This document shows, piece after piece, positions 41,681 through 51,198 of a DNA stretch of 64,000 nucleotides. The stretch comes from an uncultured Sphingomonadaceae bacterium. Lineage in GTDB: Bacteria; Pseudomonadota; Alphaproteobacteria; Sphingomonadales; Sphingomonadaceae. How positions within the stretch are numbered: position 1 is the stretch's first letter; every line of letters begins with the position of its first letter. The translations under genes and the position numbers were made by a program. The stretch is from assembly GCA_947504025.1 (NCBI GenBank), contig CANNFX010000002.1, positions 434,001 to 498,000 on the forward strand. Direction: 5' to 3'. The notes under the pieces are model-generated. The model ran no database searches. It saw nothing but the letters and a program-made list of their open reading frames with translations, and was not told the origin of the DNA.

Positions 41681-42820
41681 GTGTTCGAATCTGTTCCAAT
41701 TTGGATGATGGTTCTGGGTTTCCTGCTTGTGCTGGGACCATTGGTGACCGTGCATGAGCTGGGTCATTTGTTGGTTGGTCGCATTTTCGGGATCAAAGCT
41801 GACGCATTTTCTATCGGCTTCGGCAAGGAACTGTTTGGCTGGAATGACAAGCGCGGAACGCGCTGGAAGGTTTCGGCTCTGCCCCTCGGCGGGTACGTTC
41901 AATTCAAGGGCGATATGAACCCGGCCAGTATTCCTGATCCGGATGCTGCGGGCGATGCATCGGATCAAGAGAACGAAGGCAGTTTTCAGTTTGCTGCATT
42001 GTGGAAGCGGGCATTGGTTGTGGCTGCAGGGCCGGTGACTAACTTATTGGTGGCACTGGCCATCTTCGCCGCATTCAATCTTAGCTACGGCAAGCCCGTG
42101 TCGTCCGATGCTGTCCAAGACAACACCATCGCCAGCTTTGCAGAGGTGTCAGCGGCACGCGAGGCTGGACTGCGCGTTGGCGATAAAATTCTTTCGATTG
42201 ATGGCGAGGAAGTGAAGAGCTTCCAAGAACTTCAACGAGCCATACTGCTTTACCCTGGCCGTGATATCGACCTGACTTTTCTACGTGATGGCGAGCAATC
42301 AACCGTCCCGATCAAGATTGGCAAGTTCGAGACGACGGACAAGTTCGGTAACGCGTCGACCATCGGGTTGATTGGCATCGCGCCGGTCCCTGTTGAACGC
42401 GAGTTCGTGCCAGTTGGTGTGGGCGAAGCGTTAAGCATGTCGGGCAAGCAGAGCGTTGGTATCTTAGAGATGATGTTCACAGGCATTGCTCAGATCATCA
42501 GCGGTGACCGCTCTGTAAAGGAACTTGGCGGGCCAATTAAAATTGCAAAATATTCAGGTGAGCAACTGAGCCAAGGGCCTGAGGCGTTCGTATGGTTCGT
42601 CGCGTTGATCTCAATTAACTTGGCATTCATTAACCTCCTGCCAATCCCTGCCCTCGACGGCGGGCACCTGGCTTTTTACGCGGCTGAAGCAATCCGCCGG
42701 AAGCCTGTAGGTGCGCGTGGTCATGAACTGGCGTATCGCACCGGTGTGGCCTTTGTGCTGGCATTGATGCTTTTCGTCACCTTTAACGATTTGGCCTCGC
42801 TCCCGATATTCGGGAGATAA
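41681..42820 (+). CDS. rseP: Site-2 metalloprotease RseP
   Basis: An intramembrane zinc protease that cleaves anti-sigma factors during envelope stress. The 379-residue protein has HELGH at 25-29 in VTVHELGHLLVGR and a PDZ domain near the middle (AGLRVGDKILSIDGEEVKS). The second metal motif is NLLPIPALDGGHL near the C-terminus. The start is a GTG directly after the dxr stop. It precedes bamA, as in many Proteobacteria. Confidence 0.95.
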   Translation: MFESVPIWMMVLGFLLVLGPLVTVHELGHLLVGRIFGIKADAFSIGFGKELFGWNDKRGTRWKVSALPLGGYVQFKGDMNPASIPDPDAAGDASDQENEGSFQFAALWKRALVVAAGPVTNLLVALAIFAAFNLSYGKPVSSDAVQDNTIASFAEVSAAREAGLRVGDKILSIDGEEVKSFQELQRAILLYPGRDIDLTFLRDGEQSTVPIKIGKFETTDKFGNASTIGLIGIAPVPVEREFVPVGVGEALSMSGKQSVGILEMMFTGIAQIISGDRSVKELGGPIKIAKYSGEQLSQGPEAFVWFVALISINLAFINLLPIPALDGGHLAFYAAEAIRRKPVGARGHELAYRTGVAFVLALMLFVTFNDLASLPIFGR

Positions 42821-42977
42821 TCGGGGAAAGGACGTAAACCGCAGCGATTGGCCGCCGCGCCCAACTTGATTGAAGACCAGCCTTAGGGCAGAGCGCGCAG
42901 ATTGTGCGCGGCCTGGGTTTATTGGTTTCAGGGTGCGACTGTTGATTGTTGCTTTAACTGACGGGAATGCCGTGTTG

Positions 42978-45665
42978 ATGATTGGACGGGGAATGCTCCA
43001 GAGCTCCGGGAACGGAACTACTACACGCTCAGCCACACGTATGGCGGCGGCCTTGCTTTGCGGCACTGTGCTCGCAGGATTGCCTCAGGCAGGTTTTGCG
43101 CAAGAAACTGGGGCTGCTCAGCCCACTTCCGCGCCAAGTGTCATCCCGCAGCAAGAGATCATTCAAACGATTTCGGTTGCCGGTGCTCAGCGGCTCGAGC
43201 CAAATACAATCGTTAGCTACATGCGCCTGCGCGCCGGTCAGCCATATACGCAGGCCGCAGCCGATGAGGCACTGAAAGAGCTCTACGCAACGGAGCTGTT
43301 TTCCGACGTCAGAATCGGGTTTAACAATGGCAACGTGCTGGTCACGGTGCAGGAGAACCCCGTCATCAACCGCATCGTGCTGGAAGGCAACAAGCGGTTG
43401 AAGGAAGACAAGATCCGGCCTGAGATCAAACTTGCGCCGCGTCAGATTTTCACTCGCTCCAAGGTCCGCGCTGACGTGGCTCGTATTCTTGAACTGTATA
43501 AGCGGCAGGGCCGGTTTGCTGCCTCCATCGAACCGCAGATGGTTCAGTTGGATCAGAACCGCGTTGATATCGTATTTGAAATCAACGAAGGTCCCAAGTC
43601 CAAGGTCCGTCAGATCAACATTATCGGAAACGAAGAGTTTTCTGACGGCAAACTGCGCGGTGAAATGATCACCAAGCAGGCGCGCCTGACTTCGTTCCTC
43701 AGTTCCAACACGACGTATGACCCCGATCGTTTGGCATTCGACCAACAAAAACTACGCCAGTTTTATCTGACCGAAGGCTATGCCGATTTCCGCGTCGTTT
43801 CGGCCGTTGCTGAACTCACGCCTGACAAGCGCGACTTTATCATCACATATGTGGTTGAAGAAGGTCAGCGTTATGCCTTTGGCGAAGTGAGTGTCGACAG
43901 CCAGCTACGTGATTTCGACAGCGAGCGGATGTCCGAGAGATTGTCGATGAAGTCGGGCGATTTCTATAACGCCAAGCTGGTTGAAGACACGGTCGAGCAA
44001 CTGACCGAGACTGCCGGCGCATTCGGTTATGCTTTTGCTGATGTGCGACCACAGTTCCGCCGCAATCCGGAAGACCTCACGATGGACGTGACCTACCTGC
44101 TTGCGGAGGCGCCACGCGTCTATGTCGAACGGATCGACGTCAACGGGAACACGTTGACGCAGGATAAGGTGATCCGCCGTGAATTCCGTATTGCAGAAGG
44201 TGATGCGTTTAATTCCTTCCAGGTCAAACGTTCAACCAACCGCATCAACGGCCTTGGTTATTTTCAAGAAAACTTCGAAGTTGAACAGCAACCGGGCAGC
44301 CAGCCTGACCGCATTGTTCTGGCTGCGAATGTTGAAGAAAAGCCGACCGGGCAACTGCAGTTGTCTGCTGGTTTCTCGAGCCTGGAAAGTTTCATTCTTG
44401 CGGGGTCGATCCAGCAGAGGAATTTCCGGGGGCGTGGTCAAACTGTTGGTGCCAGCGTAAACTATTCGCGCAACTCAAAGTCGGCGCAGCTCAGTTTTAC
44501 CGAACCTTATCTGTTCGATAGGAATATTTCGGCTGGTGTCGATGTTTATCGCCGCGACTTTAACAACAACTACTTTAACCGCGATAATGGCGCGACTTAC
44601 GAACAGTCGACCACGGGTTTTCAGGCTCGCGTCGGTGTTCCTATCAGTGAATATACGTCACTTATCGGCAGCTACACGCTCAATTTCGATGACGTTACGC
44701 TTGATGAAAATACCTATTTCCTTGATCTTGATGGTGACGGTACGCGAACATGTGAACCATTGCTCGCTGGCCGCTACCTATGCGAGGCCATTGGTAAACG
44801 CACCAGTTCGATCCTTGGCCTGACGCTGGCAAACAGCACGTTGAACAGCCGTTACCGCCCAACGAGCGGTCATAGCGCCTCGATCACGGCTGACTTTGCA
44901 GGCCTTGGCGGTTCGGTGCGTTATCTGCGTCTACGCAGCAAGGCGGCAAAATACTGGCCGGTTCTAAATGGTTTCATTTTCTCGCTCCAGGCGGAAGGCG
45001 GCGCTATTCGCGGCCTCAAGGATCGCGGCGGCGTGGGTGTCGATGATGTCCGTTTGACCGACCGTTTCTTCCTAGGGGAACCGCAGATGCGCGGTTTTGA
45101 TGTTCGCGGTGTTGGTCCACGTGTTTTACGTCGCCGACTGACCGGCGTCGATACGGATGGCAATCCTGTCTACGCGCAAACTCGCGCCGAGGGACTCAGC
45201 GACGACTCGCTTGGCGGTAATGCTTATTACCTTGGCCGTGCGGAGCTTGAAATTCCGCTCGGCTCTGGTGCGCGTGAACTTGGTCTTCGCCCATCGATCT
45301 TCTTGGACGTCGGTTCGCTATTTAGTATCAATAATCCGGTTCTGCAGCGGAGCCCGTTTCCTGATGGTATTAGCTATCAGGTCAGCAACAGTGATGGGCA
45401 GCCTCTATTTATTGGCACTGACAGTGTCGCGACGACCGATACAACGGATGCTAACGGAAATCCGCTGGAGCCGTTGGAGCAAAACATCGCACCATTTACC
45501 GAAGAATATGTTGGCGACTCTATCAAGCCGCGCATTGCAATCGGTATCGGAGTCAATTGGAACTCGCCTTTCGGTCCATTGCGGATCGACTTCGCTAAAA
45601 TTCTTGCGAAGCAGGACGGTGACGACACCAAAGAATTCTCATTCAACGTAGGAACGCAATTCTAA
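42978..45665 (+). CDS. bamA: Outer membrane protein assembly factor BamA
   Basis: The Omp85 protein that inserts beta-barrels into the outer membrane. A signal peptide (MAAALLCGTVLAGLPQAGFA, after a longer N-terminal leader) is followed by five POTRA domains (about 55-410) and a C-terminal barrel. The barrel holds the conserved RGF in EPQMRGFDVRGVG and ends in Phe (SFNVGTQF). The start at 42978 gives about 895 residues; ATG at 42993 and 43041 are alternatives, and the frame from 42870 adds non-family residues. Its stop shares a base with skp. Confidence 0.95.
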   Translation: MIGRGMLQSSGNGTTTRSATRMAAALLCGTVLAGLPQAGFAQETGAAQPTSAPSVIPQQEIIQTISVAGAQRLEPNTIVSYMRLRAGQPYTQAAADEALKELYATELFSDVRIGFNNGNVLVTVQENPVINRIVLEGNKRLKEDKIRPEIKLAPRQIFTRSKVRADVARILELYKRQGRFAASIEPQMVQLDQNRVDIVFEINEGPKSKVRQINIIGNEEFSDGKLRGEMITKQARLTSFLSSNTTYDPDRLAFDQQKLRQFYLTEGYADFRVVSAVAELTPDKRDFIITYVVEEGQRYAFGEVSVDSQLRDFDSERMSERLSMKSGDFYNAKLVEDTVEQLTETAGAFGYAFADVRPQFRRNPEDLTMDVTYLLAEAPRVYVERIDVNGNTLTQDKVIRREFRIAEGDAFNSFQVKRSTNRINGLGYFQENFEVEQQPGSQPDRIVLAANVEEKPTGQLQLSAGFSSLESFILAGSIQQRNFRGRGQTVGASVNYSRNSKSAQLSFTEPYLFDRNISAGVDVYRRDFNNNYFNRDNGATYEQSTTGFQARVGVPISEYTSLIGSYTLNFDDVTLDENTYFLDLDGDGTRTCEPLLAGRYLCEAIGKRTSSILGLTLANSTLNSRYRPTSGHSASITADFAGLGGSVRYLRLRSKAAKYWPVLNGFIFSLQAEGGAIRGLKDRGGVGVDDVRLTDRFFLGEPQMRGFDVRGVGPRVLRRRLTGVDTDGNPVYAQTRAEGLSDDSLGGNAYYLGRAELEIPLGSGARELGLRPSIFLDVGSLFSINNPVLQRSPFPDGISYQVSNSDGQPLFIGTDSVATTDTTDANGNPLEPLEQNIAPFTEEYVGDSIKPRIAIGIGVNWNSPFGPLRIDFAKILAKQDGDDTKEFSFNVGTQF

Positions 45666-46330
45666 TGAAAAATCTTATCAAGCCAGTGCTTGCTGCCGGT
45701 CTCATGCTCACCGCCGCGCCGGTCATGGTTGCCGCGCCAGCTGCTGCTCAATCAGCTCAAGGCGTCGCAGTAGTCAATTTGCCTGCCGTGATTGCCAATT
45801 CGAACGCTTTCCGCGTTGCTGAACAACAGCGGGAAGTCACATACAAGCCGCAACTCGATCAAGCGAAAGCCCGCCAGGCTCAGCTTGCTGCACAGATAAA
45901 TCCTATGGTCACCAAACTGCGTGCCGATAGCCAGGTCGCTGGTGCTGACCGAAACGCCCTGCAAGCGCAGGCTGCCAACATTCAGGGCCTTGAACAGTCT
46001 GGGCAACGTGAATTGCAAACAATACTGCAGCCTGTTGGGCTCAGCCAAGCTTATGTTGAAGAGCAAATCCGTGGTCAGTTGAACGCGGCTCTTGAAAACG
46101 CCGCCAAGGCAAATAACGTCACGCTGGTTCTTAGCCCCGATACGGTGCTTTATGCCGCAGACACGCTCAACCTCAACCAGGCCGTGCTTGATGAACTCAA
46201 TCGCTTGCTACCAAGCGCACAGATCGTTCCGCCCGCTGGCTGGGAACCGGAAGCGGTTCGTAAGCAGCGCGCAGCAGCTGCTGCGCAACAGGCACAGCAG
46301 CCTGCCGCACCGGCCACTTCGGGCCGCTAA
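45665..46330 (+). CDS. skp: OmpH/Skp family periplasmic chaperone
   Basis: A 221-residue periplasmic chaperone for outer membrane proteins. The signal peptide is about 25 residues ([23 protein letters not shown]). The mature part begins [17 protein letters not shown], with a long Gln/Ala-rich coiled coil (about 45-145) that forms the prefoldin-like arms, and a Gln/Ala/Pro tail. It is translationally joined to bamA (TAATG). Longer than E. coli Skp (161), mainly at the C-terminus. Confidence 0.9.
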   Translation: MKNLIKPVLAAGLMLTAAPVMVAAPAAAQSAQGVAVVNLPAVIANSNAFRVAEQQREVTYKPQLDQAKARQAQLAAQINPMVTKLRADSQVAGADRNALQAQAANIQGLEQSGQRELQTILQPVGLSQAYVEEQIRGQLNAALENAAKANNVTLVLSPDTVLYAADTLNLNQAVLDELNRLLPSAQIVPPAGWEPEAVRKQRAAAAAQQAQQPAAPATSGR

Positions 46331-46353
46331 GCACACGTAACGGGGGCAGGGCT

Positions 46354-46824
46354 ATGAGCGACGAAAAGGCGGTAACCGCCTACGATATCAAGAAGATACT
46401 CAAGGCCCTGCCTCACCGCTATCCGCTGCTTTTGGTGGACCGCGTGGCTTCGCTGGAGATAGGTGAAGAAATTCACGCGATCAAAGCGGTCAGCATGAAT
46501 GAAGAGTTTTTTCAGGGACATTTCCCGGGCGCTCCGATCATGCCGGGTGTTCTCCAGATCGAGGCTATGGCGCAAGCTGCAGCGATCCTTGCCATCGAAA
46601 CGCTCGAACTCGCCGGAAGCGGCAAGCTCGTTTATTTCATGGCAATCGAGGAAGCCAAGTTCCGCGCGCCAGTTGAGCCTGGCTGCTTGCTCAATTTGCA
46701 TGTCGGCTTCGTCCAGAAGCGTAGCCGCGTTTGCAAATTCTGGGGCCGCGCTGAAGTGGATGGCAAGGTAACCTGCGATGTGAAATTCACTGCAATGGTC
46801 GCTGATCCGCCTGCCGAAGACTGA
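46354..46824 (+). CDS. fabZ: 3-hydroxyacyl-ACP dehydratase FabZ
   Basis: Dehydrates 3-hydroxyacyl-ACP in the fatty acid elongation cycle. The 156-residue hot-dog protein has [13 protein letters not shown], the active-site His56 in [13 protein letters not shown] and Glu70 in QIEAMAQ. In most Gram-negatives lpxD precedes fabZ and lpxA follows it; here skp precedes and rpmE follows, with only 23 bp and about 130 bp of untranslated sequence. Confidence 0.97.
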   Translation: MSDEKAVTAYDIKKILKALPHRYPLLLVDRVASLEIGEEIHAIKAVSMNEEFFQGHFPGAPIMPGVLQIEAMAQAAAILAIETLELAGSGKLVYFMAIEEAKFRAPVEPGCLLNLHVGFVQKRSRVCKFWGRAEVDGKVTCDVKFTAMVADPPAED

Positions 46825-46952
46825 TTGCGGCGACTAGAGCTTGCCAACAGGCGCTGCTGCCGTTAGTGGCGCGCCTTTCTATTATTATCCGCCCAAGGGC
46901 ATCTGTAGCGTATCCGGTCGGAACCGGCCCGCACATACGGAAGAGAGACGAC

Positions 46953-47180
46953 ATGAAAGCTGATACGCATCCCGAATATCACATGATCAACGTCAAGATG
47001 ACTGACGGAACCGAATTCCAAACCCGTTCGACATGGGGCAAGGAAGGCGACACGATGACGCTCGACATCGATCCGACCAGCCACCCAGCTTGGACTGGCG
47101 GTCAGCGCCAGCTCGATCAGGGCGGCCGTGTTGCACAGTTCAACAAGCGTTTCGGCGGACTGTCGCTCAAGAAGAAATAA
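46953..47180 (+). CDS. rpmE: 50S ribosomal protein L31, zinc-free type
   Basis: A 75-residue ribosomal protein. It opens [20 protein letters not shown] and contains [27 protein letters not shown] with a Lys-rich end. The Cys residues of zinc-binding L31 are absent, so it is the C-minus form. The start at 46953 follows GGAAGAGAGACGAC; the longer frame from 46866 adds non-family residues. A strong terminator follows. Confidence 0.94.
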   Translation: MKADTHPEYHMINVKMTDGTEFQTRSTWGKEGDTMTLDIDPTSHPAWTGGQRQLDQGGRVAQFNKRFGGLSLKKK

Positions 47181-47205
47181 GCGACACGATCATCGCAGAA
47201 TTACG

Positions 47206-47236
47206 AAAGGGCGGTCCTGCGGGGCCGCCCTTTTTG
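47206..47236 (+). terminator. Rho-independent terminator after rpmE
   Basis: AAAGGGCGG (47206-47214) pairs perfectly with CCGCCCTTT (47225-47233), followed by more T. It ends the rpmE transcript and lies 6 bp before the stop of the convergent MOSC gene. Confidence 0.88.
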
Positions 47237-47242
47237 TTCGCT

Positions 47243-47785
47243 TCAGACGCGTTCGAGCTTGTGATGCGGTAGTGGTGGAAGGATCACTTTGATTTCGTCG
47301 CCATTTTCAATTCGGCCTCCGCGCTCTACGACACCCATAATGCCCGCTTTGCGCTCGATAGTTCCGTCGGCTCTTTTCAATGCCAATTCTTTAAGAAGGC
47401 CTGGCTTAAAATCCTCAATTTGAGCGCATGGGTTGCGAATGCCAGTCACCCGTATGATTGCTGTTGAACCTATATGAAGTTCAGTGTCACGAGGCAGGGT
47501 AAGCAGCTCAATCTGTGAAGTGCAGATATTTTCGCCGAGATCGGATGGCCCGACTTCGAAGCCTTTTGCCGCCAGTTCGGCGAAGAGTTCGCTATGGATT
47601 AAATGAACCTGACGTAAATTGGGTTTGGTCGGATCAGTGCTAACCCGCGAGCGGTGTTTGACCAATTTTCCAGCATGGGCATCTTTCTCAACGCCAACGC
47701 CCTCAATCAGTGTACTGGTCTCGCATAAGTCCTTACTGAATTTGTGAATGTGGCTGCGTGCTAACGCTACAACTGCCCCTGCCAT
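47243..47785 (-). CDS. MOSC domain protein
   Basis: A 180-residue protein resembling the MOSC domain, related to the C-terminal part of molybdenum cofactor sulfurase and to YiiM-like proteins. It has HKFSKDLCETSTLIEGVGVEKDAHAG near the start, LRQVHLIHSELF, DLGENICTSQIELLTLP, and a Cys in RNPCAQIEDF at the position that normally binds sulfur. It likely handles molybdenum cofactor or activated N-hydroxylated compounds; the exact partner is unknown. The ATG overlaps the oxygenase TAA by one base, so the two genes are coupled. Confidence 0.85.
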   Translation of the reverse strand: MAGAVVALARSHIHKFSKDLCETSTLIEGVGVEKDAHAGKLVKHRSRVSTDPTKPNLRQVHLIHSELFAELAAKGFEVGPSDLGENICTSQIELLTLPRDTELHIGSTAIIRVTGIRNPCAQIEDFKPGLLKELALKRADGTIERKAGIMGVVERGGRIENGDEIKVILPPLPHHKLERV

Positions 47786-48417
47786 TACCCCCACACCTTC
47801 TCACGATACCACTTTGTAATCACATACTTAACGCCTTTACGTACCTTCATACCATGGTGGAGCGTTGCCGGATTCAGGCTGCCGTCTGCACGGTGGTTGT
47901 TCCAGCCTAGCAGTTTGCCGACCTCCGGGTGGAAGGTTTTACCGATCACCTTGAACCGTGTGCCGCCGCCTGCCTCGACCTCATTGAGGTAAATCATGAA
48001 GGTCCATGTGCGCTGACCTGCTACTGAGCAGAACTTCGTAAAATCCTCGCCGCCGGGCTCGAAATAGTCGGTGTGCTGCTTGAACTCTTGGCCCACGGCA
48101 TAGCGTTGGCCTTGCACCGGCTCGCCAAATTTCGGGTCGATGCCAGTGAAGGGTTCCAACAGCTGCTCCAGCTCTCGCACTGGCGCCGCATCACCGGGCA
48201 AGTCGCAAGTCTCGCTGGTGCGGAAATAATCGTCGCCGTTGGGATCAGCGATTTCCGACGGACGCCGTCCTGCATCGATCAGTTCGATCAATTGCCCGCA
48301 ATGCTCCGGAGTCAAGAACCCGCGCCGCTGCACCAGTTCCAGCTTGGGCGATGGAACCCGCTGGACGCCGTGCTGGGCGGTCAAATGTGCAATTGAGGAT
48401 TCGCCCGGATTGGCCAT
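47785..48417 (-). CDS. Prolyl-4-hydroxylase-like 2OG-Fe(II) oxygenase
   Basis: A 210-residue dioxygenase using 2-oxoglutarate and Fe(II). The iron ligands are His115 and Asp117 in KQHTDYF and His187 or His188 in ATLHHGMKV, with Lys197 as the 2-oxoglutarate anchor. The overall pattern is that of bacterial prolyl 4-hydroxylases. It may modify a protein, such as EF-Tu in some bacteria; that is inference. The ATG at 48417 is preferred; the frame opens at 48546, but the added residues are not family-like. Confidence 0.85.
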   Translation of the reverse strand: MANPGESSIAHLTAQHGVQRVPSPKLELVQRRGFLTPEHCGQLIELIDAGRRPSEIADPNGDDYFRTSETCDLPGDAAPVRELEQLLEPFTGIDPKFGEPVQGQRYAVGQEFKQHTDYFEPGGEDFTKFCSVAGQRTWTFMIYLNEVEAGGGTRFKVIGKTFHPEVGKLLGWNNHRADGSLNPATLHHGMKVRKGVKYVITKWYREKVWG

Positions 48418-48607
48418 ATGTCCGACGATAGGGCGCGCACCCCATTTCTCAAGCACGAAATAATCTTGCGTTTGGGCCGGGTGAAAGCAGTTTTCGCTTC
48501 CAAATAGCGTGTACCTATGCAACAGGCTCGCCGCCTTGCTGATCACCGCTTGACCCAGCGGACATGCAGGGTATCAGCCCGCATCGCGGCAAGACGCATA
48601 TGGATAT

Positions 48608-48685
48608 GGCGATCGTAGCTCAGTTGGTTAGAGCGCCGGTTTGTGGTACCGGAGGTCGGGGATTCGAGCTCCCTCGGTCGCCCCA
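48608..48685 (+). tRNA. tRNA-His (GTG anticodon)
   Basis: A complete tRNA with the extra G-1 encoded (48608), acceptor GCGATCG/CGGTCGC, discriminator C, and encoded CCA (48683-48685). The D-arm is AGCTCAGTTGGTTAGAGC, the anticodon stem CCGGT/ACCGG holds loop TTGTGGT with anticodon GTG, and the T-arm has GGGGATTCGAGCTCCC. G-1 and C73 are the standard identity elements for histidyl-tRNA synthetase. Confidence 0.98.
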
Positions 48686-48743
48686 TATCCTCTAGCGAAT
48701 TTGCCGCGACACTCAGGCTCTCAAGCCATGGAAACGGGCAATC

Positions 48744-49808
48744 ATGACGGCATTTTGGACCGAAGCGGATTTTGATGATCACGAGCACGTGCAGCTGGTG
48801 CGCGATCGGAAGTCGGGCCTAACTGCGATTATTGCGCTGCATTCTACACATCTGGGTCCTGGTGCTGGAGGCACTCGCTTCTGGCACTACGCCGAGCCCA
48901 AGGACGCCATGCGCGATGCCCTGCGTTTGTCGCGCGGTATGAGCTACAAAAATGCGATGGCCGGTTTGCCAATGGGCGGCGGTAAAGCGGTGATACTTGC
49001 AGACAAAAAATCGATAAAGACGCCAGAAATGCTCGCGGCGTTCGGTAGGGCCGTTGACGCACTTGGCGGTCGCTACGTCACGGCCGAAGATGTCGGTATC
49101 AGCGAAGCTGATATGGTAACGGTTGCCAAGGAAACGGCGTATGTTTCGGGTTTGCCGGTGGCGGACGGCGAAACCGCTGGGGGCGATCCCGGGCCTTTTA
49201 CTGCCATGGGCATCTATCACGGCATCAAGGCCGCTGTGCAGCACAAGCTAGGCAAAGATGACTTACGTGGTGTTCATGTGGTTATTCAGGGCACCGGTAG
49301 CGTCGGTGGCGGTGTTGCTCGCCTGCTCGCGAGGGATGGTGCCAAGTTGACGCTGGCAGATGTAAATGAAAACCGTGCAGTACAGCTTGCCCGTGAGCTC
49401 GACGGAGACGCTGTCGCAGCAGACGCGATCATGAGCGTTGGCTGCGATGTGTTCAGCCCCAATGCGCTCGGCGCGATTTTGGACGAGGAGGGCATTGCCC
49501 GGTTGGATACCCCGATTGTCGCTGGCGGCGCGAACAACCAGCTCGCGCGCGCTCAACATGGCCAGCTATTGGCTGAACGCGGCATCCTGTATGCGCCTGA
49601 TTATGTGATCAATGCAGGCGGTATCATCAGCGTGACATTGGAATATCTCTGCCGCCAGCACGGTGAACCATGCGACATCAACGAGGTTCGCAAACGAATT
49701 GCGCAAATTCCAGGCCGCCTGATGGAAATATGGCGGGACAGCGAGAAAACAGGCGTTTCGTCAGATGTTGTTTCCGACCGGATGGCTCAGAAGTTGATCG
49801 GGCGTTGA
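48744..49808 (+). CDS. Leucine dehydrogenase-like amino acid dehydrogenase
   Basis: An NAD-dependent amino acid dehydrogenase of the Glu/Leu/Phe/Val family, 354 residues. Key residues are HLGPGAGGTRFWHYA, Lys69 and Lys81 in YKNAMAGLPMGGGKAV, then GVHVVIQGTGSVGGGVARLL for NAD binding and VAGGANNQLA. It deaminates branched-chain amino acids or the reverse. Leucine dehydrogenase is the best guess; valine or phenylalanine preference cannot be excluded. AAACGGGCAATC precedes the ATG. Confidence 0.85.
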   Translation: MTAFWTEADFDDHEHVQLVRDRKSGLTAIIALHSTHLGPGAGGTRFWHYAEPKDAMRDALRLSRGMSYKNAMAGLPMGGGKAVILADKKSIKTPEMLAAFGRAVDALGGRYVTAEDVGISEADMVTVAKETAYVSGLPVADGETAGGDPGPFTAMGIYHGIKAAVQHKLGKDDLRGVHVVIQGTGSVGGGVARLLARDGAKLTLADVNENRAVQLARELDGDAVAADAIMSVGCDVFSPNALGAILDEEGIARLDTPIVAGGANNQLARAQHGQLLAERGILYAPDYVINAGGIISVTLEYLCRQHGEPCDINEVRKRIAQIPGRLMEIWRDSEKTGVSSDVVSDRMAQKLIGR

Positions 49809-49871
49809 TTTAGTCCACCCCCACTTGCCGCAAAGGGCCCGTCCTGCCAAAGGAATGGCGACAATAGTCCC

Positions 49872-50603
49872 ATGCATGCATACGCAAATCCAACCCGCTT
49901 TTTGAAGCTCGCGCGCCCTTTGACGCCGCTTCTGCTGGTGTCTGGATTGCTGATGGTTGGCGCGTCACTTGCCTGGGGCTATTTTGCAGCGCCGCCTGAC
50001 CGTCTCATGGGTGATACCGTGCGTATCTTGTTCCTCCATGTTCCTGCCGCTTGGCTGGGTATGGGGGGCTGGACTGCTATTGCCATTGCCAGTCTGGTGG
50101 AACTTGTCTGGCGTCATCCACTGGCTGCGCTGGCTGCCCGTGGCGTTGCACTACCGGGTATGGTGTTCACTGCGATTTGCCTTGTCACAGGATCGATTTG
50201 GGGGCGTCCGACATGGGGCTCCTGGTGGGTTTGGGACGGCAGGCTTACCAGCATGTTGGTGCTCCTGTTCCTATATTTCGCCTATATTGGCCTGACACAG
50301 GCGGTTGACCGCGAAGGTGCTTCCAGCCGGATTGCGGCAATCTTTGGATTGGTTGGGGCGATCAATATTCCGATCATCAACCGCTCGGTCGTATGGTGGA
50401 ACAGCCTGCATCAACCGCCCAGCTTGACGATGGGAAAATCATCTATCGATTCTGAATTCCTTTGGCCGCTGCTTGGTTCAACACTTGGCTTTTCTCTACT
50501 ATTTGGAGGTATTGTTCTGGCGCGGATGCGAACTTTGCTGGCGGAACGCCAGACCGAGGCCCGCCTGCGCCGCAAAGCTGCTGCGGCCGAGGCAGGCGTG
50601 TAA
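49872..50603 (+). CDS. ccmC: Heme export protein CcmC
   Basis: A heme-handling membrane protein of the cytochrome c maturation system I, 243 residues with about six helices. The tryptophan-rich heme motif WGSWWVWDGRLTSMLV lies near 115-130, flanked by His residues in LHVPAAW and LHQPPSL. It presents heme to CcmE. The start ATGCATGCAT offers two nearby ATGs; 49872 is used. Its TAA overlaps the ccmD ATG by one base. Confidence 0.94.
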   Translation: MHAYANPTRFLKLARPLTPLLLVSGLLMVGASLAWGYFAAPPDRLMGDTVRILFLHVPAAWLGMGGWTAIAIASLVELVWRHPLAALAARGVALPGMVFTAICLVTGSIWGRPTWGSWWVWDGRLTSMLVLLFLYFAYIGLTQAVDREGASSRIAAIFGLVGAINIPIINRSVVWWNSLHQPPSLTMGKSSIDSEFLWPLLGSTLGFSLLFGGIVLARMRTLLAERQTEARLRRKAAAAEAGV

Positions 50604-50743
50604 TGCGCGAGGGACTTGATCAGATGAGCTTTGTTGTCGCTGCCTATGCGGTGACGATCGTTGCCACGCTCGCGCTTGCCGGTTGGAGCTGGCTTGCGAT
50701 GCGCCGCGCTGAGGCCAAGCGCGATGAGGCTAAACGCAAATGA
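50603..50743 (+). CDS. ccmD: Heme exporter protein CcmD
   Basis: A 46-residue single-pass membrane protein: a short N-terminus with MSFVVAAYAVTIVATLALAGW as the helix, then a Lys/Arg/Glu-rich cytoplasmic tail (RRAEAKRDEAKRK). It helps release holo-CcmE from the CcmABC complex. Overlaps ccmC (TAATG) and ccmE (ATGA). It is too short to be found by length alone, but position and pattern are diagnostic. Confidence 0.9.
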   Translation: MREGLDQMSFVVAAYAVTIVATLALAGWSWLAMRRAEAKRDEAKRK

Positions 50744-51198
50744 GCGCGCTCAAGCCTAAGCACCAGCGGTTGGTTCTGGTCATAGTTGCTGTCATCGCAC
50801 TTATCGCAGCTGGATTGTTGGCCGCTTATGCACTTCGCAACCAGGCGAGTTATTTCTACGTTCCCACACAGATGATTGCCGAACCTCCGGCACCAACGCA
50901 GGCCGTAAGGCTCGGCGGCATGGTGCAGGCTGGAACGCTCGAGACCATGCCTGATGGTGTGACAGTCTCCTTTGTCGTGGGCGACGGCGAGGAGCAGGTG
51001 CCTGTTCGCTTTGCTGGAATACTGCCTGATCTTTTTGTCGAGGGCTCTGGCGTTGTTGCCGAAGGCAAGCTGGGCGCCGATGGTACGTTTATAGCCGATA
51101 ATCTTCTTGCCAAGCATGATGAGAACTACATTCCGCGCGAGCTTGAGGACATGACGGCCGCACAGGTTGAGCAAACCGTTTTGGAAACCGCGCGATGA
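50740..51198 (+). CDS. ccmE: Cytochrome c maturation heme chaperone CcmE
   Basis: A membrane-anchored periplasmic heme chaperone of 152 residues. One N-terminal helix (about 11-29), an OB-fold domain with VRLGGMVQAGT and VRFAGILPDLFVEGSGVVAEG, and the covalent heme ligand His126 in LAKHDENY. The family consensus HDENY is intact. Overlaps ccmD and ccmF by 4 bp each. Confidence 0.96.
   Translation: MSALKPKHQRLVLVIVAVIALIAAGLLAAYALRNQASYFYVPTQMIAEPPAPTQAVRLGGMVQAGTLETMPDGVTVSFVVGDGEEQVPVRFAGILPDLFVEGSGVVAEGKLGADGTFIADNLLAKHDENYIPRELEDMTAAQVEQTVLETAR

Noticed and set aside
42870..42977. Longer bamA start
   Set aside because: The extra 36 residues are charged and do not resemble a signal peptide; the ATG at 42978 or later fits better.
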